From Chromobotia macracanthus (taxonomy: Eukaryota; Chordata; Actinopteri; Cypriniformes; Botiidae): DNA of 64,000 nucleotides. The stretch spans positions 1,417,501 to 1,481,500 of the forward strand of contig JAZGTH010000075.1 in assembly GCA_036877525.1 (NCBI GenBank), read 5' to 3'. The notes under the pieces were generated by a model that saw only the letters and a list, made by a program, of their open reading frames with translations, made no database searches and had not been told where the DNA came from. Positions 1 to 12,700 of the stretch are shown here, piece by piece. The translations under genes were made by a program, and so were the position numbers. The first letter of the stretch is position 1, and each line of letters opens with the position of its first letter.

Positions 1-91
1 CGACCCCCTCATGACCCATAATGGCACACACATAACCGCTAACAGTACATGCATTTACAGAGAAAACCTCCCAGCACCACTTTGTGTCTTT

Positions 92-206
92 TCACCCTCC
101 ATCCTGGTGCCCGCTGGCCTGGCACACGCGGACAATGCCGATCTTTGAGATCGGGTCAAGAGCACAAGGGCCGCTGACATGGAAGTGATGACGCCGTGTG
201 ATACTT
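92..206 (-). CDS. Possible terminal coding exon of an unidentified gene off the left edge
   Basis: On the minus strand an acceptor-like CTGTCCAG at about 207-214 precedes an open segment that ends in TGA at 92-94. The translation contains SGPCALDPISKIGIVRVCQA and has a coding-like composition. The segment is more GC-rich than its surroundings. I do not recognise the protein and no upstream exon lies inside the window. The first coding exon of dhrs12 on the opposite strand should also lie near or beyond this edge, so the two would have to overlap or sit very close, which lowers my confidence. It may be chance. Confidence 0.2.
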
Positions 207-866
207 CTGGACAGTTTACACTGGACATAAAGTGGCGACTCAACACAATATAAAAATTGTTATTGTGCAAAAGTGCAAAAACAAAAATTTTGGTTTTTAT
301 TCTTACAATGAACCATTTCAATGTTTTTGTCAAATAACAACGGCATAGGCCAAACAACAGAAATGAACACCAGGGGCGTCTGAGTAATTTTTTTTCATGA
401 ATTTGGAGGATGAGGACGTGTCCTCCTCTTGTTGGCCTCTAACACCAGTAGCTTCAACAGACAAATGAATTCATGGTAACAGATCTGAGTGGACACACTG
501 ACATTAACAACAAAAGATACAGGAAGCCACCAATGCATGATTCTGTGGTTCACTGCATTTGCATGTATTATTGCATTTTTCCTGCGATCACCCTGTACTG
601 TAAGACACTTCTCAAGTCTGGAACATTTAGCTCTACTTGCATGTTAAAACAGTTATTTTAATTCTCTGCCTTGGCAATGTGTGATATTTAAAAAGTTTTG
701 ATTCAAGCATGTCAGAAAGTGAACTAATTAGTTAAGGGAACTAATTGGGCGGTGTTTTTAGGAGCTGAATGGATGTCACCAGGATCACACTCGACACACT
801 TTGGACTCCAGATAATTGCATAACCCTGTCACATAAATCAAAGCTAATTAAACGTCCGTGTTTCAG

Positions 867-3800
867 GGGGGCATTTGTGGGGGCATCTAAAAACTTTGTG
901 GAGAAAGACCTGGAAACGTCAATGACCGGACGATCCTTCATGATCACTGGAGCAAACAGTGGGATCGGTAAAGCAACTGCCACAGCCATCGCCAAGAAAG
1001 GTTTGTGTGGACAACAACAGCACCAGCTGTAGCTACTGTGCTGAATGATTTCTTATGTTCATCTAGTGCTCTAGTGTTGTATACTACATGACTAAATGTA
1101 CGTGGACATCCTCTTCTTATTCAGCTACACTTACTACTAAAGATGCTTAAGAATCAAACAGACTTGTAGACAAGCTGCCTACACAAACGTCCTGTGAAGA
1201 ATAAGGCAGATCTTTGCTTACCCAGCATGACAATGAGGTCCTGACCTCACCTATGCTTTCTGAGTGGAAGGAAATCTTCATGTTCCAACTAACCTCCTAG
1301 AAGAGTAAAAGAGTAAAAGGTGTTTTAGCGTGTTAATGATTTTGATTTTAAAAGCACATTTGTGTTTGGCAGTCACATACTTTTTAGTATTTTAGGCAGT
1401 CATACTTTCTGTTTGTGTGTATGAATGTAATGTGTGTGTGCTGATCCCCCTTTACCTCAAGGTGGTACAATCCACATGGTCTGCAGAAACAAAGACAAGG
1501 CAGAAGAAGCCAGAGCAGAGATTGTCAAGGAGACTGGAAACAAAGTATGTGTGTAGATTTGAAGGTTACATGTATGGACTGATAAGTCACAGGTTATAGA
1601 ATTAACAGGTCAGATCCTGAACTTTCACAATTGCACAACAGTTAAACTCAGGATGATTAACCAAAAAAAAATGAACAAAAATGTAATAATTGTGTCACAT
1701 TTATACGAAAGCTTATTGAAATGGCCCACACACATTATCTTCATGCTGTATTTACTATCTGAAATGTTAAAGATTGTCACATGTGGTCTTTGTGTTTTTT
1801 AGGAAATCTACGTGCATATTTTGGATCTGTTTGAAACTAAGAAGGTGTGGGAGTTTGCAGAGTCTTTTAAAAAGAAATACAAAACCCTCAATGTTCTGGT
1901 GAGACCTCACATCTCTCCCTTAAATAATTCTATAGAAATAGACATGATATGAAAATATTGAAACAATATAATGGTGTAACTACCTTATCAGCCAAAAGAA
2001 CATCAGTTGATCGGTTGGTTGGTGGATTGATCACTTTTAATCATTTAATCAATTGGTTTGACAGATCAATAATGCAGGCTGTATGATGACTAAGAGGGAA
2101 GTTAATGGAGAAGGTTTGGAGAAAAGCTTTGCCAGCAATTCCCTGGGTGAGTAAACAAACAAACAAACAAACAGCTCAATATCATCAACTGTATGTTATG
2201 TGTTGCCACACACCTGATGTCATACCGCCTGTCTGTGTGCGCTCTGATGTTCAGCTGTGTACGTCCTCATCAAGAGTCTCATTCCACTGCTGGAGAAGAG
2301 CCCTGACCCCAGAGTGGTGAGTAAACCAGAGAGAGAGAGATCAGACAAGTCACCTCTCTCTCTCTCTCACTTACATTCCCTATCTCTCTCTTTCTCTCTC
2401 ACTTACATTCCCTATCTCTCTCACTCTCTCTCTCCCTCTCTGTCTCTTTCTCTCTTTCATTCACTCACTCTCTCACATTCCCTATCTCTCTCACTCACTC
2501 ACTCTCTCACTTACATTCCCTATCTCTCTCGTTCTCTCTCTCTCTCTCTCTCTCTCCCTCTCTGTCTCTCTCTCTCTTTCATTCACTCACTCTCTCACTT
2601 ACATTCCCTATCTCTCTCACTCACTCACTCTCTCACTTACATTCCCTATCTCTCTCTTTCTCTCTCTCTCACTTACATTCCCCATCTCTCTCTTTCTCTC
2701 TCTCTCACTTACATTCCCTATCTCTCTCACTCTCTCTTTCTCTCTCACTCACTCTGTCAGATAACAGTCTCATCAGGTGGAATGCTGGTGCAGAAACTGA
2801 GGGCAGGAAATCTTCAGTCTGAAGGGGGAAGATATGACGGAACTATGGTGTATGCACAGAACAAGGTACACCCACTTTACACCACACCCACCCCCCAACC
2901 CCCCACGTCACACGTGACCTGATGTATTTGTAATTTTCAGAGGCAGCAGGTTGTGATGACGGAGCAGTTTGCTAAAGCTCACCCCAACATACATTTCTCT
3001 GTCATGCACCCAGGCTGGGTCGATACGCCAAGTAATCAGACACACACACACTACAGTTTTCAATAAAAAACTATGACAATGAATATTGTGAAGTTTAGAG
3101 AGAAACGGAGTAGACTAATAAAGTGTAATTGTGGGGGAAATCTCAGCGTCATCTGTGATATTAATCTCTCTGTGTAGCGATAGCGAATGCGATGCCTGAC
3201 TTCCACAGCTCAATGAAGGAGCGTTTGCGGACACCAGAACAAGGGGCTGATACAGTCGTGTGGCTCGCATTGTCTGAGGCTGCTGTCACGAATCCCAGCG
3301 GGCGGTTTTATCAGGGTGAGCAAACACACACCCACATGTACTGGCTGCATTCCAGAACCTTGCGAGCTACCTCATGTCTGACTGATTTGAAGTGCTCTAC
3401 ATAGGCAGCAACTCTGGGAGGCACAGAAGGAAGGTATCCATTTAGGGTACATGCAATTCTGCCTTAAATTTGTCCAAAAGAAGGTGTGAACAGCAGCATA
3501 CGATGTTACCAACCTTTCGGAACAGCCTTTGTGTCAAGAAGCTGCCTATGTACAATGCTTATGTAGGCAGCTCAGTAGGTTGTGGAACAGAGCTTGTATC
3601 TTTCTCTCCATCTCCTCTGGTAAAGCACTCACCTGTGTTTCGAAATAAAGAGAGTCTCAAAGAAGTGATGAAACACACTGATGAGAGAGAGATGACAAAG
3701 ATAATGAGAGTGATTAAATGAAGAATGGACAGAAAGAGCAGTAAAGTGAAAGAGAGGGACAGTGAGAGGAGACGAGCAGAAGGAAAGGAGCAAAGAGAGA

Positions 3801-4328
3801 GATTAAGAAAGAGAAAACAGGAGTTGGCATCTCTCCAGTGCAGCTGTAGTTGGCGGAGCTTCAGTACCAGACACGACCGGCATGAACTCAATACAATCTT
3901 CTGACCCCACGTCACGGGAGCCGAACAGAGCGTCGCATTCTCAGCCGCCTTGCTGCTTAATGCATTTTACAGATTCAAATTTACAGACATTTACCAAATA
4001 AAAAGTCTTAGCCATAAACCAAACCAATCAACTCTAAGATGATAGCTAGCTCGGTTTAAGCTTAGTTAAGCTACTCAGCTAGTGTATAAAATGTCACTGC
4101 TGTTGAATGTTTACTTTTGAAACCTTACTGATAATTCAGCCAATATGAATCAAAACTCCAGATGAATTTACAAGGCATATGATTCTGCTTGTGTCTGTTT
4201 TAACTGCATTAGATCGACGGATGGTGTCAGCTCACCTTCCTTTAGCCTGGACACACAGTTCCCAGCTAGAAGATCAGAAGTTCATGAGTGTCATGGAGGA
4301 CCTAGCCAAGAGCTTCCAGCCTCACTAA
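867..4328 (+). CDS. dhrs12: Dehydrogenase/reductase SDR family member 12 (5'-partial)
   Basis: Nine coding exons: 867-1000, 1462-1544, 1803-1898, 2065-2146, 2255-2316, 2761-2865, 2941-3031, 3178-3315 and 4213-4328 (TAA). All joins keep frame and give 302 visible residues, against about 317 in human DHRS12. The missing 15-20 N-terminal residues belong to a first exon not found in 1-866, so it is probably left of the window. Visible SDR signatures are the cofactor-binding TGANSGIG, the structural NNAG, the TVSSGG serine segment and the catalytic YAQNK (YxxxK). The family is a classical-fold NAD(P)-dependent oxidoreductase whose physiological substrate is poorly defined. It is the only confident gene on the plus strand. 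Fish may carry dhrs12-like duplicates, so the exact paralog name is uncertain. Confidence 0.92.
2157..2172 (+). repeat. Short (AAAC)n microsatellite
   Basis: About four CAAA/AAAC units just inside dhrs12 intron 4, beginning about 10 nt after the exon 4 donor. Confidence 0.7.
2355..2757 (+). repeat. CT-rich minisatellite in dhrs12 intron 5
   Basis: This is an irregular tandem array in which CT runs alternate with a recurring TCACTTACATTCCCTATCTC segment, seen about nine times. It fills nearly all of intron 5 and runs straight into the exon 6 acceptor at 2759-2760, so it supplies the polypyrimidine tract. A long open frame spans it only because CT repeats lack stops; that frame is not a protein. 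Confidence 0.9.
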
Positions 4329-4475
4329 ACACACATCTGTCCTGTTTAGATCTGCACAAAACACACTCACAACACAAACATCAATTGACCACTAACACAC
4401 AAATGTATAGTGTTTAACTGATGGCCAAATGTGTCTGACCTGTCTAATGAATGAAAGCAGTGTGGATGTACTGAC

Positions 4476-4481
4476 AATAAA
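4476..4481 (+). terminator. dhrs12 polyadenylation signal
   Basis: An AATAAA hexamer lies about 150 nt downstream of the dhrs12 stop codon. It is the first good signal after the stop, so the 3' UTR is probably short. Confidence 0.7.
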
Positions 4482-4489
4482 AACCTCAC

Positions 4490-5808
4490 ATCAGACATTT
4501 AGCTTCTGGCAGTAAAAGTCCTCCAGAACTCTGAAAGTTTGAAGGTGTGAATGACTTTTATGCTCAATTAATTACAATTAAGTCTGGTATTAATTACACA
4601 TTAGTCTGTTCTCAAAAAGACAACTTCCTGTTTATTCACATTTCATTCTCTCTTATCATTGGTCCTGGCAGATGCAGGAATTGTTCTTTTCTGACAGCTC
4701 ACTGGTCCCAGTACCATGTGATCAATCGTAACCAATCACAGTGTTTCCGCTCTGTGACGGTGACTCCAACGAATCAGGTCAATCAGGTGGGAACCCGCTC
4801 TGACCGGAGTCACCCTAGCTGTCAATCAATCACCAACAGCCAATCACCTGGTGACATCCAGGAAACTGACTGAAAAGGACATTTCCTGATTTGTGAGGTT
4901 GTGATTGGATGCTTTGGTTTACAGTGTCACCTGATGTTCCAGAGGAGGAGGAAGTGATCTGTAGTGACTTATAAAAAAAAATCACTAACTGCTCTGATAA
5001 TAACATTGGATACATTTTTGCACATGCAAACAAACTGGTTAATTGTTAATTATGACATGACTGTACTTTGATGCATCTGTGTCAAGCATTATTAAATTTC
5101 TCTGAAGGCATATCAAATGTCAAATGTGTGTTGGTGTGGGGCAGAAGTTAAATCTGTCAGGAAATGTCCAGGTCATATTTCACACCAAGCAAAGAAATTT
5201 TGCAGAAAATATTGTAAATGTGAGATACAGCACATAACTTTATTGTAACATTTCATTAAATCTCTGGGCTGAAAACTAGCAGCCAGCAAAAGAATTACGT
5301 CAGATTTCATTTTAGCAACAAGATATTCTGGTATGAAAAATACAGATGTGAGAGAGTTCCTACACTGTATATGTAGAGAATAATACTTCATTACTGATCT
5401 ACTGAGTAAGTCTTAGAAAACGACATAGAAAATCAGATTTCAGAGCCATTTCAAGTTATTTACAGTTTTAGGGATCATTAGAAGCAGAAAGATGTTTAAC
5501 AAGGTTTTCAACCGGAACATAAAACGTGCTTTCAACATTTAATGAAAATTCACAGAAATATCAGATGGGCTTGTGTGATTTTAAAACTGGATTGTGACCT
5601 GGAGAAAATGATGTGGCTCCCCGAAGCTTCAGTTTCAATAAAACATGTTAAAGACAAAATAAGTACAGTTCATTCTAAACCAAAGTAAATGTTTAACACA
5701 ATTCTGCCTTTCTGAATCTTACAAAACCTTTCGGAAAAGTAATTCTGCAATAGGATTTTGCTTAACTGCCATTAAAAGTCAACAGAAAATCATAATGGTC
5801 AAAAAAGC

Positions 5809-5842
<34 letters not shown>

Positions 5843-7766
5843 TATGAAATGGGACAGTTTTTGACAGCTTTTGTGAGTTACATTTTCTCAGAGCATAGAA
5901 AACGTATTAACTCTTTAGTTGCCTGATGAACTGAAGTTTAGTATCTGCCCAACCCTGTTCAAACGACAGATGTGATTATGACATTGCAATGACAAAATGT
6001 ACAACATCATGTTCAGCGGTGCTGTGTATGACATCACTGCATTGTAATCTCATCTGAACAAGCAGGAAGTCAAGGCTTATTATTCTATAATAAGCAGACA
6101 TTGGAAACGTTAGCTGCAAATACAACAAGAATGATGATATTTACAATGTGTTGAATGCAAGACACACAAATCAGCCATTTACTTCACACAAGCCAGTGAA
6201 CACACAGAAACACTCACACAAGTGTTGTTTGTACCCTCAGATCATGAACACACACAATCTGTGCAAGCCAGTGCAAGAAACGAGAGATGCTTAAAGACAA
6301 CGAAGTTTAGAAAAACACAGAGACTGCAGATGAGACAGAGGAGAGAAGAAAGGAGAAGGAAGAAGAGAAGGAAGAGACTTAGAACAAGTAGGAAACAGCA
6401 TGTGTGTGTTATGTTTGTAAACAGGTGAGAATTCTCATTGCTGTGTACATTTAAAATATTTCAGAAACCTTAGCTTACATTTCAATCCATTTTCCAAAGA
6501 ATGTATTATACATTTAAGCAACATTTCATCTTTAAAGGAAGATTTTATCTGCCCTTACTCACCCACATCTCAGTCCAAACCCAATATATTTGGCTAAGAA
6601 TGTTCATGGAACTTGTTTTAAATAATGAAGGTAAATGGTTTGACAAATGTTGAGCTCCAACAATGACAAAACAAACAACTAGTAGTTTATATAACTAGTG
6701 CAACCTATTCTAAATCCAACAACAGCCCAGAAATTAAATCATTATTCACTGAAGATTTCCTCATTTACTAAAACTCTGAAACTTCATTTGTATTTATCTA
6801 TATTTAAAAGAAAACATGTTTGATATCAAAGTACCAAATGTCACGAATCAGCCGTAAGCACTGAGCAACTTCTGAGAGAAAGATGTAACACAACAAGCTG
6901 CTGTGTGCACTAGAAGAGTCAGAGCACAGCATGAACATCCTGCTCTCATTTTGTGAAAAAGTTACATAGGGTCTGAATCAACACGAGGATGAGAAAAACG
7001 ACAGATTGATCATTTTTGGGTAAATTGTTTTAGTGCTATATTATTTATATAGCTCTATAATATAAGTAAGTGTTATAAGTGTTTAACAGAAGTATACACT
7101 AGAACATTATTTACTAACTTAATGAATTTGCTCATAAAAACCTCCACAGATTTTATACTCTACATTTAATAATCCTCACCTACCTTTCCTGAACCAAAAT
7201 CATCAGTCTGTAAGTTTGACCTCTCTTCAATCTGGTCCTCAGTTGGCAGTGACATTTTTAGAGGAAAACCAAATTTGTCTGTTTTTGTAGGAGTGGTCCA
7301 TGTTAGTTACCTTGGAAACATGAGTGATGCTAAACAGACAGCAGTCAAAAAGGGGACCAAAAAGAATCAAAACAAGAAAGAACAACCTGATAAAAAATAC
7401 TGTTTTTAAATGGTTATTATGAACAGAAGAAAAATGTCCGAAGTTTAGTGTGTGAAAAAGCCCACACACACACATGCAGAGACAGAAAGGGCACCAATAT
7501 TGTGCTTTATAAGTACCTTGAGTTTTTGTTCACTAAAGTCCAGGTCATTCAGTTTCAAAGAGTCGATAATGATGCTGATCCAGAGCTGCAACTGTCATAA
7601 AAATCAAAAACCATCCCAACAGCACACACACATGCACAGACTCCAGCCGGACTGTCTGCTGTGTGTGGACTGAAGAGAATCAGGTAGGTGAGTGTTTTCT
7701 TTATGACAGCTGGTCCTCAAAACATATTTGTTGGTAGATGTGAGTGGTGCATTCAGAAACAGCCAA
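4490..7766. other. Region between convergent dhrs12 and wdfy1; probably wdfy1 3' UTR in part
   Basis: No confident gene lies here. dhrs12 and wdfy1 converge on this 3.3-kb stretch. A minus-strand AATAAA at 5239-5244 could end a long wdfy1 3' UTR. A short TATG microsatellite is at 5814-5842. A purine-rich plus-strand open frame at 6222-6428 encodes a very Lys/Arg-rich stretch and looks like low-complexity sequence. Two short splice-flanked coding-like segments on the minus strand (7516-7590 and 7183-7250) are discussed as a finding. Confidence 0.6.
5239..5244 (-). terminator. Candidate wdfy1 polyadenylation signal
   Basis: This minus-strand AATAAA lies 2.5 kb past the wdfy1 stop. I found no closer canonical hexamer, though non-canonical signals could be used earlier. 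Confidence 0.3.
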
Positions 7767-10700
7767 TCAGCGAGGACAGAATCCTGCTGCTACACTGCTG
7801 CCAATCACCTGCGTCATATCCCAGATCTGCAGACAGACCAATCAAATGATTCGTTGGGGGGACCAATCAGAAAACAAAACAGACAACTATGCTCACAGAA
7901 TACTAGCATACTACATACTCCACAGTACACACTGTACCATATACTGTTTTTCAGAATGGTGTGTGAAGCAATAGTTCACAAGGCAGTATTGCTTTCTGAT
8001 ATATAAAATACATGACAGCAATTTTCAGCTTTGTATACGGTACACAGCACATACTGCACACTGCATGTAATTCTCCAAACACACACAGAATCACAAAAAC
8101 ACTAAAGCAGAAGTGTGTGACCTTAACAACTCGATCGCTCCCACACGTGACCATCAGCCCGCGGCTCGGGTCCATGTCCATGTGAGAGATGTTGTGTTTC
8201 CCCTCGTGAAACGTCGCCAGAGCCGTCCGACTGCACACATGCAGAGATCAGACTCATCAGCCTCAGTGTTACTTAACTCTGCTGTCAACTGATGCTCAAA
8301 AAAAAAACAAATATGAAATAACTCACTCTTCTTCTTTGATTGTGTTGTAGCAGTCGTCACACATGCGCACCTGGAACTCAAAGCCCATGATGGGGTACGT
8401 GGAGCGTTTGGAACTACATTTCCCACAGATAGCCTTACCACACTTCCTGCAGTGATGCTGAGCACAGGATGACACAAGCATTACATCAAGACTCATTACA
8501 AACTGATCCAGGGTCCAAAAACATCCACAGACTTGATTCACATTCCACCCTGGTTTTTAAAGGACAGTTTTAATGGATTTAAACTTGCTAAAATGTGAGG
8601 CTGAGAAGGCTACAGTATGTGATATTTGAACTTGCAGGAGGCAGAGGATTTGTAAAATGTTATTCATGACGTGAGCAGAATCTGCAGAGTGTCCTGCAGA
8701 CTTCTGTGGCCACAGGTTCTTCACTACAGATCAGTGTCTCTGTGGAGATTTTAAATGCCATATTTATTTTCATATCCCCTGGACGCTGTACCTGTCTGAG
8801 GCCCAGGGTCTTAGTGTCCCACATTTGTTTGATGTTCCAGAAGAACGGTTGTTCACATTTCTGACAGGAGTCGCTGTCCAACCACTGCGGCGCCTGAAAC
8901 AAAGAGTCACACAGAAAGATTGCGTCACCTGCCTGACATTTAGGTTCAAGTCTCTTTCTGGTCACCATAGAGAAGGATGTGTATTTAACGACTGACGCAG
9001 GGGGTTGCCATGGTAATTCCAAGAAAACATTCATTGTTCCATGATGAGACATTTGGCCATGGACTCATTTAAAAACACTTTCTTACATGAGCAATTTTTA
9101 AATGGTCACTTTCATATGAGGTATGTCTGTGCAGCTGACATGACTATATTTAATCTAAAATTATTTTAAATGATATTTTTACTACAACATTGCTTAAAGT
9201 TAAGCTTAGTGATTTAAACAAACCTTCAAAACTATATATTAAAAGATACTAATTTAATATATAGATATATACAGTACTGTGCAAAAGTCTTGGGCACATT
9301 ACTATTTTCATACCCAAAAATAAGCAAGTTATTTATGTCTTTTGTTGTAGTGTCAGTAGGAATTATAAGTTTACATTTCCAAACATTCTTTTTGCCATTA
9401 ATTGTAATAATCAGGTTTCTTCAAGTGTCTCTGAGACGCTGCCACAGTTCTTCTGGATTTAGTCTGTCTCAGTTTTTTCTGTTGGTTCATAATGTAATCA
9501 CAGACAGACCTGATGATTGTGAGATCAGGTCTCTCTGTGGAGCACTGGCTGGTGTCAGTCTTCTTGTGCATATAAAAATCTCACTGGATTATTACAATTA
9601 ATGGCAAAAAGAGTGTTTGGAAATGTAAACTTATAATTCCTACTGACACTACAAGAAAAGATATAAATAACTTGCTTAAAACCATTTTGGGGTGTGAAAA
9701 TACTAATGTGTCTAAAACTTTTACACAGTACTGTATATATGGGTATTTATATATGAAATACAAAAGAACTGAATTTCAGATCTCAGTTAATACACACACA
9801 CACAGTTAAGATCCTCAGATGCTTCACCCTTTTGACACATACATTGTCCAGTAGATGATACCAGCATAAGTCAAATCATGAAGAACATCTTAGTGCTGCC
9901 CACATGTTTGTGTATTCACCTCCTCGCGTCTGGTGTCCATGTTCCACACTGTTACTCCACCATCAGCAGAACAAGACACCAGCTGATGGGTCACCGGCAG
10001 ATACCTCAACGCCTGGACCTTCTCACTGAAACACACACAGAGAAATCTGATGAGAACGAAACATCTCATGTCTGATGTAGCATGAGGATCTGATGTTTTC
10101 AGGCTCTCACTGATGTCCCTGAAGCAGTAACGAGCGTCCCTGTTGCCCACCAATATCCCACATGATCACACTGTGATCAGACGCTCCTGAAAACAACCAT
10201 CTCTGAACCGGATCCCAATATAATGATCCGATGCTACCTACAGAGAAAGAGAGAGAGAAAGAAAGAGAGAGAGAGAAATGGGTACTAAGGAAATTGTACG
10301 CAATTGTGGTTAAAGAAAAGCTTCAGTTGTGAAATCATTTTCTTTCTCCACCAAAACTAAAAAACGCATTCAGATTTCAGATGTGTGTGAGAATGTGTGT
10401 GTTTACTACAGTACCCAGAAGTGAAATAAAACTGACTAAACCTCCCTGAAGACAAAACTTCAAAATATTCATAAGTCTAAACGTGTTGTTTTATCAGGCT
10501 TGTTACCTTCATGTCCCTTTAGCATGGTGATGACAGAACATGTCTGTCCATCCAGTTTCAGCAGCGTGATCTGCCCTGAATAATCCCCCACAAAAGCATG
10601 CTGGGTATCTTTATCATATCTAAACATGTTGTTATGGAAACCACACCAAACTGAGGCTAAACACAAAAACACACTGAAAAGCTTAATGCATGAACACGTG

Positions 10701-12558
10701 ACATTAAATGTTTTGAGCAGAGACTCAGGATACTGCAAGCAGGAAGCCCAGGAGCTGAACGAGTGTCGTCCCAGCATCGAGCCGCTCTGAGTGCTCATCC
10801 AGCACACGCTTTTATCATGACCCGTACTGATCAACCACTGACACTCCAGACAGAAGAGCAGGTCTGACACGCGGTTCTGATGGGCTGAACACACACACAG
10901 TTAAGATCAAAGTTAAAATAACATCAAGCACAACATAATGCATGAAATTCAGCAGGTCATCAGGTTTTTCTGCATACACAAAATGTTCATACTCTGCACA
11001 GTATACATACTACATACTGTGAGTAGCACAAGTAGTATGATATCACACTATTCCAAACAGAGCCGGTGTCTCTTACGCTGACAGTTATGATTCTGCTGTG
11101 TTAAACACACACACTCACTCTCAGGCACAAAGTTTTGTATGTAGAATATGTGTGACGATGAAACTGAGATGACTGCCCTGATAGTGTAACAAACAGTTAT
11201 TTTAACTGAACAATTGCACCCCACCCCACACACACACTGAGTAAAGATACCTAACAATGTAACTGTATATATATTAACAGAAATAATGCCACATGCAAAT
11301 ACATGCACAATATCACCACAAAGTACAAACTAAGGTCCTGTTTAAAAAACACAATCCTGAAATATTTTAGTTATAATCAGCGAGTACTGTCTCTCACACA
11401 CACTCTTTCCTGGCATTATCCTCATTTCTCCAGACACATTTTCCAGAGCTGCTCTGACTCATCTAGTCATAATCATCTAGTGTGTGTGTGTGTCTAGTGA
11501 GAAATCACGTGGGAGTCTCAGCCCCAGGGCATTCTGGGAAAAACAAATGATCCTTAAGTGATAGGGTGGGGCCAAAATAAAGTACAACAGTCTGTGTGTT
11601 TATTTCTCAAGATAGAAACACACACACACCCGGGGGACACAGCACAGATGTGTGATACACACTTCAGTGCTTCACTGCAAAAGAGCCCACCTGTGAGCCC
11701 ACAGCCCAACTGTGAACAGTGTGTGGTGTCTGCTTTTACCTGGGTAAGTTTTTACATGGTTCATTTTGTTGAAATCTTCAGAGATAAGAAATTCCTGTAA
11801 AATACAAAAACAAAACAAAAGAGAACATGACAGATTACAGACGGTCTGTAAAGGGAAAGATCTCCCAAACATTTCAGTTGTGGAATGAACAAACAGTGAG
11901 CTGACAGAACATCAGAGTTTCATACCACTGACAACCAAAAAAGTATCATAACAGCAGTTCATATAACTCTACATTACACAGATATCTACATATATTACAT
12001 AACTCTGTTTTTGTCTGTTTATTATTACAGATGTATGAACAAAACATACAACAAATAAGTTATTCTTGAGTAAACTCTAAAAAAAATGTTAAAATCAGCC
12101 AGTGTTGATGATAAACTGAGCGACGCTTACCACAACAGCTCCATTGTCCTGCCCAATGAAGATTCGCCGGCTGTCATGATGATATGACATACATGAGCAG
12201 GGCGCTAAAAACAAGAGAGGATCGAGAGTGAGATACATCTGATCTACTAGCAGCACCAAACTCACCAGCAAAAATAATGTAAAAACAGTTTCTAAGTGTC
12301 TAAGAAGTTTAATGACTTGTAAATAACAGATTAATTCGGCATCATATTGACTGCTGACACTGGCAGCAAAAACAAATTTTAAAGTGTTCTACTGTAGGGT
12401 TGTAATACTTAGCCAATCAGTACAGTCAACTGCGGGTTCACAGCAAACACGTGAATTAAAGAACCTGAGGTCTAGACATAAAGTTGGTCACATGTTTGGA
12501 ATATAAGGGTGAGAAAATGATGAGAAAGTAAACCCACAAACAAGGGCATTGTGTGTGT

Positions 12559-12595
<37 letters not shown>

Positions 12596-12666
12596 TGTGT
12601 GTGAGTGTGTGTGTGTGTGTGTGAGTGTGTGTGTGTGTGAGTGTGTGTGAGTGTGTGTGTGTGTGT

Positions 12667-12700
<34 letters not shown>

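Noticed and set aside
2257..2922. A 221-codon plus-strand protein
   Set aside because: It joins two real dhrs12 exons only because the CT-rich intron between them lacks stops. The splice sites at 2316 and 2761 explain both ends.
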